Source: Clostridiales bacterium (lineage in GTDB: Bacteria; Bacillota_A; Clostridia; Oscillospirales; Oscillospiraceae). Taken from it: 19,998 bases of DNA. The notes beneath the pieces were generated by a model that worked only from the letters and a program-made list of their open reading frames with translations, ran no database searches and had not been told where the DNA came from. A program made the position numbers and the translations under genes. Shown piece by piece: positions 1 through 6,740 of this stretch (positions are counted from its first letter, which is position 1; each line of letters starts with the position of its first letter). The stretch covers positions 1 through 19,998 of the forward strand of contig JALFGI010000291.1 of assembly GCA_022777455.1 (NCBI GenBank), written 5' to 3'.

Positions 1-161
1 GGCAACACCGCATAATGGGGCAAGAGCTTTCGACGAGAGATTTTGCCCCAGGCGAAAGTTTGGAAAGTGCGGGAATACTGGATGTATTTCCCACTTTTCA
101 AACTGCGCGGGTGGGGCAAAAGATCCGTCGAAGGCCGCAGCTCCCATTGTGCGGTGTTGCC
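1..161. repeat. 161-base imperfect palindrome (long hairpin)
   Basis: The first 12 bases (GGCAACACCGCA) are the exact reverse complement of the last 12, and the symmetry continues inwards: TTCGACG near 29-36 faces CGTCGAA at 126-132, TTTTGCCCCA (41-50) faces TGGGGCAAAA (112-121), and AATAC-TGGAT-GTATT closes the centre at 74-88 around base 81. The arms differ by substitutions and single-base shifts, and one stretch near 20-28 does not pair. It has no coding capacity that I can see. It may be the end of a non-autonomous repeat, a structured RNA or a strong bidirectional stop downstream of dapF. It starts exactly at the window edge, so more may lie outside. Confidence 0.8.
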
Positions 162-173
162 TTAGCAACAGAT

Positions 174-373
174 CAATTGTAATTCGGCGGGCTGATACGG
201 CAGCACCCCTTGGCGCTCCCTTTGGGAGAGCTGTCAGCCGAACAGGCTGACTGAGAGGGTACCGCAATAAGATAAGGCAGCCGAAATCAAGCTATGCTGC
301 CCTCTCAGTCTGCCCCCTTAAAGGGGAGCCAAGTGTCGTGTGCGGCGGTCAACACACCGCCAAATAACAATTT
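174..373 (+). repeat. Family-1 interspersed hairpin repeat, copy A
   Basis: The ends are imperfect inverted repeats (AATTGTAATTCGGCGGG at the left, the complement of AAATTGTTATTTGGCGG at the right). Inside are two hairpin blocks: GGGAGAGCTGTCAGCC...GACTGAGAGGGTACC, then CCCTCTCAGTCTGCCCCC...GGGGAGCCAAG. This copy lacks the GCCAGCTCCCCC half of the second hairpin found in copies B to E. The right end is two bases from the dapF stop codon. It carries no gene. Together with the palindrome before it, it fills the whole gene-free stretch downstream of dapF. Confidence 0.85.
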
Positions 374-375
374 GA

Positions 376-1155
376 TTAAAGCTCCAAATCGTAAATCTTT
401 ACAATCTCCGTGGGGCCTTCCTGATAGAGCGCTTCCACCTTCTCCTGGCCGGTGACGGTGACGTTCAGGGTGCCGCCACGGTTGTTCAGGGTCAGCTTTC
501 CATCGGGGAGCCGGCCGGAGAGGTACAGCACAGTGGCCACGCTGCCGCAGCCGGTACCGCAGGCCAGGGTAAAATCCTCCACCCCCCGCTCAAAGGTGAG
601 CACATTCACCTCGGTATCGGAAAGCCTGGTATAGTAATTCACATTGGCTCCCTTGGGGAAGGCGGGATCATGGCGCAGGGCTTCCATCTCACCGCGGAGC
701 TTGTCGGCGTCGGCCCACACATCCCCGGGGTATTCCCGGACGGCGTGGGGAAGGCCGGGATTGCCCAGCTCCACATAGGCGATGTCCCCTTTGCGGTGCA
801 GGTCCACGGTGGTGGGGGTGTTCAGCCGAACCCGGTAGCGCTCGCCCTCCAGGTGCCAGCCATACACCGGGCCCGCATCGGTTTCCACGGTCATTTTCTC
901 CCCCGCAATACCCAATTCATTGGCAAAGCGGCAGATGCACCGGGAGCCGTTGCCGCACATCTCTCCCCGGGAACCGTCGGAATTGTAGAAATGGAGCTTG
1001 AAATCCCCAGTTTCGGAGTCATCCACCGCCATGAAGCCGTCCGCGCCGGTAATGGCACAGAGCTTTTTCGCCAGAGCAGAATAATCCGGGTTCAGCCCCC
1101 GGCCGTCCATGACCATAAAGTCATTTCCGGCGCCGTTCATATAGTAAACCTTCAT
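376..1155 (-). CDS. dapF: Diaminopimelate epimerase
   Basis: Converts LL-diaminopimelate to meso-diaminopimelate, the last step before lysine and the cross-linking residue of peptidoglycan; a cofactor-independent cytoplasmic enzyme with two catalytic cysteines. The 259-residue product is slightly shorter than the E. coli enzyme (274). The N-terminal MNGAGNDF (6-13), the first cysteine box EMCGNGSRC (Cys67) and the second, ACGTGCGS (Cys199), are all intact. The start is the ATG after AAGGAGGCGGCAAT; the frame stays open upstream but runs into a family-1 repeat, so the longer form is rejected. It lies downstream of dapA and dapB, separated from dapB by that repeat. No convincing promoter of its own was found, so read-through from the dap operon is likely. 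Confidence 0.97.
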   Translation of the reverse strand: MKVYYMNGAGNDFMVMDGRGLNPDYSALAKKLCAITGADGFMAVDDSETGDFKLHFYNSDGSRGEMCGNGSRCICRFANELGIAGEKMTVETDAGPVYGWHLEGERYRVRLNTPTTVDLHRKGDIAYVELGNPGLPHAVREYPGDVWADADKLRGEMEALRHDPAFPKGANVNYYTRLSDTEVNVLTFERGVEDFTLACGTGCGSVATVLYLSGRLPDGKLTLNNRGGTLNVTVTGQEKVEALYQEGPTEIVKIYDLEL

Positions 1156-1186
1156 ATTGCCGCCTCCTTGATGGTGTCGTAACGAT

Positions 1187-1402
1187 AAATTGTAATATGG
1201 CGACCGGAACTGACATACCTCTTGGCTCCCCCTCTGGGGGAGCTGGCTGCCCCGAAAGGGGCAGACTGAGAGGGCCAATGTAGTGGTTTTCTGTCACCAT
1301 TATCTTACTTTGGTACCCTCTCAGTCAGCCTGTTCGGCTGACAGCTCTCCCAAAGGGAGAGCCAAGAGGGCGCTGCCGTATCTGCCCGCCAAATTACAAT
1401 TT
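1187..1402 (-). repeat. Family-1 interspersed hairpin repeat, copy B (between dapB and dapF)
   Basis: The ends AAATTGTAATATGGCG and CCGCCAAATTACAATTT are inverted repeats. The interior has the CTCCCCCTCTGGGGGAG hairpin, GCCCCGAAAGGGGC, CTGAGAGGG, and on the far side CCCTCTCAGTCAGCC...GGCTGACAGCTCTCC. The orientation is opposite to copy A. It occupies nearly all of the 245 bases between dapB and dapF, and its outer two bases are part of the dapB stop codon (1401-1403). Confidence 0.88.
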
Positions 1403-2126
1403 AACTGTTGGCCAGCAAATTCTCCATCTTATACATTCCCTTGGGCTTGCCCACCATGAACCGGGCTGCTTCCACGCCGCCCTCAGCCAGCATATTCCGG
1501 GTGGCCACCTCATGGCGCAGGGTAATGGTCTGGCTGGGGGTGCAGACATGCACCTCATGGATGCCAACCACATTGCCCATCCGCAGGGAGGAAATGCCCA
1601 CTTCGTCACGGGTGCGCTTGCACTCGCCGGAGCGGCCGTCGTGCTCGTAGGCATTGGGACGCACGGACTTCACCGCCTCGAAGAGCATTTTGGCGGTGCC
1701 GCTGGGAGCATCCACCTTCCGGTTGTGGTGGACCTCCACGATCTCCACATCCGCCTCCGGGAACAGGGCCACTGCCTGACGGGTCAAGCTGCACAGAAGA
1801 GCAATGCCCAGGCTCATATTACCGGAATAGAACACAGGAATCCGCCGGGCGGCGTCCTCAATCAGGGCCTTCTCCCGGTCCGTGTGGCCGGTGGTGCCGA
1901 TGACGGCGGCAGCACCGATTTTTTCCGCGTAGGAAAGCACATCCGCCACGGCGGTGTGGTGGGAAAAATCGATGACCACGTCGGCCTCCACCGGACCCAG
2001 CTCGTCGAAGGTCTTCGGAACACCATTCTCGCCGTCAATGCTCACCCGGCCAACCACTTCGCTGCCCAGAATGCCGTCAATCAGCTTACCCATGGCGCCG
2101 TTGGCGCCGCAGAGAACCGCTCTCAT
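1401..2126 (-). CDS. dapB: 4-hydroxy-tetrahydrodipicolinate reductase
   Basis: Reduces the DapA product with NAD(P)H to tetrahydrodipicolinate in the lysine/diaminopimelate pathway. The 241-residue protein has the N-terminal nucleotide-binding loop GANGAMG (7-13), IGTTG (76-80) at the cofactor-binding strand and the catalytic/substrate signature EVHHNRKVDAPSGT (131-144), with the conserved His pair and Lys137. It is somewhat shorter than the E. coli enzyme (273), as usual in Firmicutes. The ATG overlaps the dapA stop in an ATGA arrangement (4 bases), so translation is probably coupled. The stop codon coincides with the end of a family-1 repeat. Confidence 0.97.
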   Translation of the reverse strand: MRAVLCGANGAMGKLIDGILGSEVVGRVSIDGENGVPKTFDELGPVEADVVIDFSHHTAVADVLSYAEKIGAAAVIGTTGHTDREKALIEDAARRIPVFYSGNMSLGIALLCSLTRQAVALFPEADVEIVEVHHNRKVDAPSGTAKMLFEAVKSVRPNAYEHDGRSGECKRTRDEVGISSLRMGNVVGIHEVHVCTPSQTITLRHEVATRNMLAEGGVEAARFMVGKPKGMYKMENLLANS

Positions 2127-3013
2127 ACGTTTACCCCCAGCTCGGCCATGTGCCGGAACATCCGCTCCCGGTTGGCCCGGCTCATGGGAATCAGGGGCAG
2201 GCGAATGTTCTCCGCACCATAGCCCATGGCGCTGACGGCAGCCTTGGCAGGGATGGGGTTGACCTCACAGAACAGATCATTGATCAGATCCAGGTACTTG
2301 CACTGCATCTTGGCAGCCTCATCCAGACGGCCTGCAAAGAAGGCATCGGTCATGGCCACAGCCTGGGCAGGAATCACATTGCTCAGCACGCTGATGGTAC
2401 CCATGCCGCCCATGGCCATCATGGGAACGGTGAGAGCATCCTCGCCGGAGTACACATCGATCATATCGCCGCAGCGGGCAAAGAGCTCCACCACCTGGGC
2501 CATGTCGCCGCAGGCTTCCTTGATAGCGGAAATGTTGGGATGCTTAGCCAGCTCCGCCACGGTGGCGGGCAGCAGATTGCAGCCGGTGCGGGAGGGCACA
2601 TTGTAGAGGATCACGGGCTTATCGGACTTGTCGGCGATGGCGCTGAAATGGGCGATCAGACCGGCCTGGGTGGATTTATTATAATAGGGGGTGACCACCA
2701 GCACGGCATCGGCACCGATGGCGCAGGCGCTCTCGGTGTAGGAAATGGCATGAGCGGTGTTGTTGGTGCCGGTACCGGCAATCACGGGCACCCGGCCGTT
2801 GACCCGGTCCACGGTGAAGCGGATGACCTCGTTCCGCTCCTGGGGGGACAGCGTCGCGCTCTCGCCGGTGGTGCCCACGGCAACCAACGCATTGATACCG
2901 GAGTCAAGCTGGAAGTCGATGAAGCGGCCCAGCACCTCGTAATCCACGCCGGTGGCAGTCATGGGGGTGACCATGGCCGTGGCCATGCCTTTGAAAATGG
3001 TTGTCTTTCTCAT
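2123..3013 (-). CDS. dapA: 4-hydroxy-tetrahydrodipicolinate synthase
   Basis: Condenses pyruvate with aspartate semialdehyde, the committed step to lysine and diaminopimelate. The 296-residue TIM-barrel protein has GTTGE (47-51), the TPYYNK loop (108-113), the active-site Tyr137 in LYNVPSRTG, and the Schiff-base Lys165 in SAIKEACGD. The start ATG has an AAAGGAG box seven bases upstream that overlaps the stop codon of the preceding DUF2461 gene (12-base gap), so the gene sits inside the longer operon. It is followed without a gap by dapB. I saw no lysine riboswitch ahead of it; any control would have to act at the distant operon promoter. Confidence 0.98.
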   Translation of the reverse strand: MRKTTIFKGMATAMVTPMTATGVDYEVLGRFIDFQLDSGINALVAVGTTGESATLSPQERNEVIRFTVDRVNGRVPVIAGTGTNNTAHAISYTESACAIGADAVLVVTPYYNKSTQAGLIAHFSAIADKSDKPVILYNVPSRTGCNLLPATVAELAKHPNISAIKEACGDMAQVVELFARCGDMIDVYSGEDALTVPMMAMGGMGTISVLSNVIPAQAVAMTDAFFAGRLDEAAKMQCKYLDLINDLFCEVNPIPAKAAVSAMGYGAENIRLPLIPMSRANRERMFRHMAELGVNV

Positions 3014-3025
3014 ATTTTTTCTCCT

Positions 3026-3676
3026 TTATCCCAGGGTTATCAAATTGAAATAGTCGTACAAGGGGATGAGTTTTTCCAGGAATGCGCCCACTCGTTGGCC
3101 CAGTTCCGGGCCGAAGATAGGCTCTCCCACGTCCTCGTGGACGATCAGGCCAAGGTCCGCCTTCCAGCCGAAATATGGCTGCAGCTCCGGTATGGGGGCA
3201 GGCTTGGGACGCTTGTAGCACTGGGCGGTTACCTCCATGCCCACAGCAGACTGGACACCGTGGAGCATCTCCAGAAACTCCTCCGGCTTGGCGGTAATCC
3301 GGGCACGGAAGGCCTCCATGGCGGCGGTTTTGGGATGCCACAGGGAGAAGCCGTAGCTTACCCCGTCGGGGGTGATTTCAAAAAACAGGCAAGGGTTTTC
3401 CGCCCACCATTCCATATCCCGGCGGATGCAGATCCACAGACTCTCTTTATAGGGGTCCGGATGGTGGAGCCGGGCATCCCGGTAGATGCGGCTGACCTTG
3501 AGGATATCTCCGGACCGTTCCAGAAAAGGTTCAAACAGCTGCTGCCCCAGCTCCTTCATGGGCTGGTACAGCGTATCCACATATTGCTTTTTATGCTCCA
3601 GGAACCAGTCCCGGTTGTTGTTCATGCGAATGCCCCAGAGAAAATCGATGGTCTCGGGGGTAAAGCCGGTAAACAT
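3026..3676 (-). CDS. DUF2461-family protein
   Basis: The 216-residue product matches the DUF2461/TIGR02453 type: a start FTGFTPETIDFLWGIRMNN followed by NRDWFLEHKKQY, then LFEPFLERSG, KVSRIYRDAR, and the central WWAENPCLFFEITPDGVSYGFSLW. The function of the family is not established; members are soluble and have no signal peptide. I chose the ATG preceded by GAGGG eight bases upstream; a GTG five codons earlier is possible but has no ribosome binding site. The stop TAA runs straight into the dapA ribosome binding site, and the gap to the metallophosphoesterase upstream is 16 bases, so it belongs to the same transcript. The operon context does not by itself prove a role in lysine synthesis. 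Confidence 0.88.
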   Translation of the reverse strand: MFTGFTPETIDFLWGIRMNNNRDWFLEHKKQYVDTLYQPMKELGQQLFEPFLERSGDILKVSRIYRDARLHHPDPYKESLWICIRRDMEWWAENPCLFFEITPDGVSYGFSLWHPKTAAMEAFRARITAKPEEFLEMLHGVQSAVGMEVTAQCYKRPKPAPIPELQPYFGWKADLGLIVHEDVGEPIFGPELGQRVGAFLEKLIPLYDYFNLITLG

Positions 3677-3692
3677 TCTATTTTCCCTCACT

Positions 3693-4394
3693 TTATCTGT
3701 TGATGGCGTTTATTCCCATAATGGCATCCCACTCGCTGACCATCTCTTTGTGCTTGGTCTTCCAGCGAAGCTGATTCAGGTGTTTCACCGGAACCTTCCG
3801 GTCAGGGATTTCCAGAACATACCGCTCGAAGGCGTTGATCAGCGTCGTGCCATTGTACTCCCGCACCCGCTCCAGGGCCGCGTTATAGCGCAGGTGGACG
3901 TGGCCGTGGACCAGATAGGCCGGGTGGTATTTGTCCAGCAGCTCCCGCAGGGCCGCAAAGCCCTGGTGGGCAGGGTCCTCCCCGTCCCCCAAGCCTTCGG
4001 GGGGCGCATGGGTGACCACAATGTCCACGCCTTTGCACCGCCTCAGCGGGTAGCGGAGCTTTTTGATCCGGCGGCGCATCTGCTTTTCCGTGTACTGGTA
4101 TTTTCCCGGGTGGTACCGGCGGCAGCCGCCCAGCCCCATGATGCGCACGCCGTTGTACTCCACAATGGCATCGTCAATGCAGTCGCAGCCGCTGGGAGGA
4201 TTCTGAACGTAATGGGTGTCGTGGTTGCCTGGCACAAAGAACAGGGGGCATTTGGCCATGGTCACCAAGAACTGAAGATAACTGGATTTCAGATCTCCGC
4301 AGGAAATGATCAGGTCGATGCCCTCCAGCTTTTTGGGGGAATAAAAATCCCAGAGGGACTGGCACTCTTCATCGGAGATGAATAAAATTTTCAA
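3693..4394 (-). CDS. Metallophosphoesterase lacking the DxH first motif
   Basis: A calcineurin-like phosphoesterase fold of 233 residues: SDEE (7-10), CGDLK (32-36), PGNHD (55-59), THAPPEG (128-134) and GHVH (164-167). These are the metal-binding blocks of the superfamily, but the first block, normally D-x-H, is D-E-E here, so one metal ligand is different. The substrate cannot be told from the sequence; a phosphodiester, nucleotide or phosphoprotein is possible. The start is taken as the TTG that gives the typical N-terminus (L/M)KILFISDEE; it overlaps the end of the preceding gene by 26 bases and has only a weak ribosome binding site, suggesting translational coupling. Upstream in-frame codons encode a lysine/arginine-rich stretch with no similarity I recognise. 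Confidence 0.85.
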   Translation of the reverse strand: MKILFISDEECQSLWDFYSPKKLEGIDLIISCGDLKSSYLQFLVTMAKCPLFFVPGNHDTHYVQNPPSGCDCIDDAIVEYNGVRIMGLGGCRRYHPGKYQYTEKQMRRRIKKLRYPLRRCKGVDIVVTHAPPEGLGDGEDPAHQGFAALRELLDKYHPAYLVHGHVHLRYNAALERVREYNGTTLINAFERYVLEIPDRKVPVKHLNQLRWKTKHKEMVSEWDAIMGINAINR

Positions 4395-6339
4395 CCGCTT
4401 TCGCTTCTTTCTGTGCAGGGATTTCTTCTCTGTACACGCCCAGCTCACGGACCATATTCCGGGAGATAGGCAGCACCTCATCAAAGGTGGGGATGGAGCC
4501 GCACACGTTGGAGCAAAGCCAATCCATGTGCATCAGCTCCTCGGTGGTGAAGGTGGTTGCGCTGCTTTCGTTTTTGATGCTGCCGTCCTGGGCCATGATC
4601 CTCCGGGCGAAGGGGTCGATGGTATGCTCCGCCACACCCCGGCACAGGAAATCCGCCAGTGCGCGCAGGCCATGGGGCAGCTTGTCGGAAAAGTCCAGAT
4701 CGATGACACCGGAGTCCATGCCCAGCCAGTAGTTCCGGCCCACGCCCTCTTTTTCCCGTTTCAGGGTGCCGTTCAGAATGCTGCGGATGACAGACTCATA
4801 AAATTTGCCCCACACCCAAACCGGCGAACCCAGGGGGATCAGGTCACCCTTGTCGTCCATCAGGTAGGTGCCATAATTGCAGAAGTCCAGATAGGTTTTC
4901 GATTGTACCGGTACATCCCGGTTGGAAACCACCCGGATGCCGTCGGCGAAGAAGTCCGCCTGGGGAGTACCCTCCACGCAGGACCAGCGCAGCTCAATCT
5001 GCGCCCGGGGATTGGTAAGCTGGGCGCCCAGCGCGAAAGCATTGATGGAAGCCGGGACGCCGAAAATGGGATAAGAAGCGATGTAACCAATGCGGTTATT
5101 CTGGGCCATGGCGCCCGCAATGGCCCCGGTGATGAATTTCCCCTCGAACACCCGGCCGTAATAGGTGCGGATGCTGGAATAGGGCTGATCCAAAGAGCAG
5201 CAGAAGAAGAACACCTTTGGGTGCTTCACCGCCACCTTCAGCGCTGTGTGGGTCATCTGGGGCACAGTGGCAAACACCACCTGGGCTCCCTCCTCCACCG
5301 CCTGCTCCATAAAGCGTTCCGCTTCCTCCGGGGTGTTGCCCTGGTAGTAGCTGCGGACGGTCACCTTGTCCCCCATTGTGGACTCCAGATATTCCTTTCC
5401 CTTTTCATGCCCCAGTCCCCAGCCGCTGGTGGAGGGGGTGAGCGAGTGAATAAAGGCCACATTCACATGGTCGGGCTGGGTGAGAAAGCTCAGAATGCCC
5501 GGCTTGACTTCCTCCACCCTGGATTCTACCTTCACAGCCGATTCGGAAACGGAGACAATATCCTCCCACAATGCCGCCACGGATTTTTTCAGCTCCGGGG
5601 TGGACAGCTTGGACAAATCCTCAAAGGGATAAAGCTTCAGCCACAGCAGCAGCGCTTCCTCCGGCAGGATATCCAGCTGCCGGGTGTTCACGGCAGCCAG
5701 AGCCTCCCGGAAATACTGATACCGGGCATTGAAGGTTCGCCGTTCATCCTCCGTCCACTTCACATCCGGCTCCTTGCCCAGCAGGGACAGGAGTTTGCCA
5801 TAGTCCTTGGGGCGGCGGAACTGGACGGTGTATAGGCCGGAAACCTTGAAAAAGTCCAGAAATTCATAGTACGCCTGAATCCGGGGCTCCTGGGAGGGAG
5901 CCGGGAGAACACGTTTGATGGTTGCAGGAATTCTGGCCGCGCCGAAATAGCGCAGCACACTCACCCGCTTATTGCCCTCCTGAACATAGAAATTGCCCAG
6001 GTATTCATAGCAGGAAATGGGGTCGCGGATGCCCTCCTCCCCCAAATGAGCGTCGCACAGGGCAATCCACTTGGTGGCAAATTCGCTTTTTATATCCAGC
6101 AGCGGACGAAAGCTGGGAGTAAATGCCGCGATCCGCCCGGCGGATTTGGTACCCACGATCCGCTCTGCAGGGATCTCCATGGTCCCCACATCCACGATGG
6201 TCTGTGCATCGATTTCAGGCAGCAATTCATCCAGCACCTCCGGGTTCGGGTTCTTCCCGGCAGCGAGCAGTTCATCCGATTCCCTCTGTCCAGCTTTCAG
6301 TGCCTTGAGATATTCTTCCCTGCAGGTTTGAATCGACAT
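4369..6339 (-). CDS. Cytoplasmic fusion of a ParB/Srx-like region with a BMP/PnrA-type ligand-binding domain
   Basis: 656 residues in two parts. Residues about 95-145 contain a ParB/sulfiredoxin-like block: DPISCYEYLGNFYVQ, then EGNKRVSVLRYFGA (121-134) and IPATIKRVLP, resembling the GxxR loop of ParB-type domains. After a helical middle (about 150-285), residues about 290-590 read as a Bmp/PnrA-like periplasmic-binding fold: HVNVAFIHSL, SGWGLGHEKGKEYLE, YYQGNTPEEAERFMEQAVEEGAQVVFAT and YYGRVFEGKFITGAIAGAMA. BMP relatives bind nucleosides when exported as lipoproteins; this one has no signal peptide or lipobox, so it probably acts inside the cell as a sensor or regulator. The start is an ATG behind AGGAGG. 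It is the first gene of the transcript. Domain boundaries are estimates; the BMP part is firmer than the ParB-like part. Confidence 0.85.
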   Translation of the reverse strand: MSIQTCREEYLKALKAGQRESDELLAAGKNPNPEVLDELLPEIDAQTIVDVGTMEIPAERIVGTKSAGRIAAFTPSFRPLLDIKSEFATKWIALCDAHLGEEGIRDPISCYEYLGNFYVQEGNKRVSVLRYFGAARIPATIKRVLPAPSQEPRIQAYYEFLDFFKVSGLYTVQFRRPKDYGKLLSLLGKEPDVKWTEDERRTFNARYQYFREALAAVNTRQLDILPEEALLLWLKLYPFEDLSKLSTPELKKSVAALWEDIVSVSESAVKVESRVEEVKPGILSFLTQPDHVNVAFIHSLTPSTSGWGLGHEKGKEYLESTMGDKVTVRSYYQGNTPEEAERFMEQAVEEGAQVVFATVPQMTHTALKVAVKHPKVFFFCCSLDQPYSSIRTYYGRVFEGKFITGAIAGAMAQNNRIGYIASYPIFGVPASINAFALGAQLTNPRAQIELRWSCVEGTPQADFFADGIRVVSNRDVPVQSKTYLDFCNYGTYLMDDKGDLIPLGSPVWVWGKFYESVIRSILNGTLKREKEGVGRNYWLGMDSGVIDLDFSDKLPHGLRALADFLCRGVAEHTIDPFARRIMAQDGSIKNESSATTFTTEELMHMDWLCSNVCGSIPTFDEVLPISRNMVRELGVYREEIPAQKEAKAVENFIHLR

Positions 6340-6372
6340 TGCATCCTCCTGATCATGTTATTTTACACATTT

Positions 6373-6401
6373 ATCATACCTTATTTTTAGTGAAATAGCA
6401 A
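6373..6401 (-). promoter_or_regulatory. Promoter of the BMP-fusion/dap operon
   Basis: On the minus strand TTGCTA (6396-6401) and TATGAT (6373-6378) are separated by exactly 17 bases, a good vegetative promoter about 35 bases upstream of the start codon in an AT-rich island. No other convincing promoter was seen before dapA or dapB. Confidence 0.7.
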
Positions 6402-6410
6402 TAGATATTT

Positions 6411-6444
6411 TGTATGCACAAGATTTTGATGCAATTTGCATACA
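6411..6444. promoter_or_regulatory. Inverted repeat TGTATGCA-N18-TGCATACA, candidate operator
   Basis: Two perfect 8-base arms (6411-6418 and 6437-6444) lie 10 bases upstream of the -35 box of the operon promoter, where an activator or looping repressor could sit. A second TGCA lies inside (6430-6433). No T-run follows on either strand, so it does not look like a terminator. Confidence 0.45.
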
Positions 6445-6482
6445 TGGAGGTTTTTGGAATGCGTTTCACCCGGCAAAGCGTT

Positions 6483-6689
6483 AAATTGTAATTTGCGGGC
6501 AGATACGGCAACGCTTCTTGGCTCTCCCTTTGGGAGAGCTGGCAGCCGTCAGGCTGACTGAGAGGGTACCATAGAGAAGGAAACACCGTCCGCCGCGTGT
6601 CGCCCTCTCAGTCTGCCCCCAATGGGCAGCCAGCTCCCCCATAGGGGGAGCCAAGTGCCGCCGGTTCACGGCCCGCCAAATTACAATTT
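6483..6689 (+). repeat. Family-1 interspersed hairpin repeat, copy C
   Basis: Starts AAATTGTAATTTGCGGGC and ends GCCCGCCAAATTACAATTT, nearly perfect terminal inverted repeats. The inner hairpins are as in copies A, B, D and E; its orientation is that of copy A. It fills most of the 400-base gap between the ABC exporter terminator and the promoter of the BMP-fusion operon. It carries no gene. Confidence 0.88.
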
Positions 6690-6705
6690 GCCTTTACGAT
6701 CGAAA

Positions 6706-6733
6706 TCATCCCCTCCGAAATCGGAGGGGATGC
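6706..6733 (-). terminator. Hairpin downstream of the ABC exporter operon
   Basis: CATCCCCTCCG (6707-6717) pairs perfectly with CGGAGGGGATG (6722-6732) around a 4-base loop, 8 bases after the last exporter gene ends. Only a short ATTT follows on the minus strand, so it is a weak intrinsic terminator or an mRNA 3'-end stabiliser. Confidence 0.6.
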
Positions 6734-6740
6734 AAATCGC

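Noticed and set aside
174..373. CRISPR array or tRNA-like structure in the hairpin-rich intergenic regions
   Set aside because: The hairpins are single elements of about 200 bases, not short repeats with regular spacers, and no cloverleaf or CCA end was found.
1156..1278. N-terminal extension of dapF by 41 codons
   Set aside because: The extension is encoded by a family-1 repeat and lacks a ribosome binding site; the internal ATG behind AAGGAGG gives the normal DapF N-terminus.
2150..3703. Open frame of 517 codons on the plus strand opposite dapA and the DUF2461 gene
   Set aside because: It is rich in Gly, His and Gln, shows no family motif, has no ribosome binding site and lies opposite two well-supported genes; such frames arise from the GC-rich third codon positions.
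6340..6740. Lysine riboswitch or T-box ahead of the operon that contains dapA and dapB
   Set aside because: The leader between the promoter at 6373 and the start at 6339 is far too short, and the rest of the gap is a family-1 repeat.
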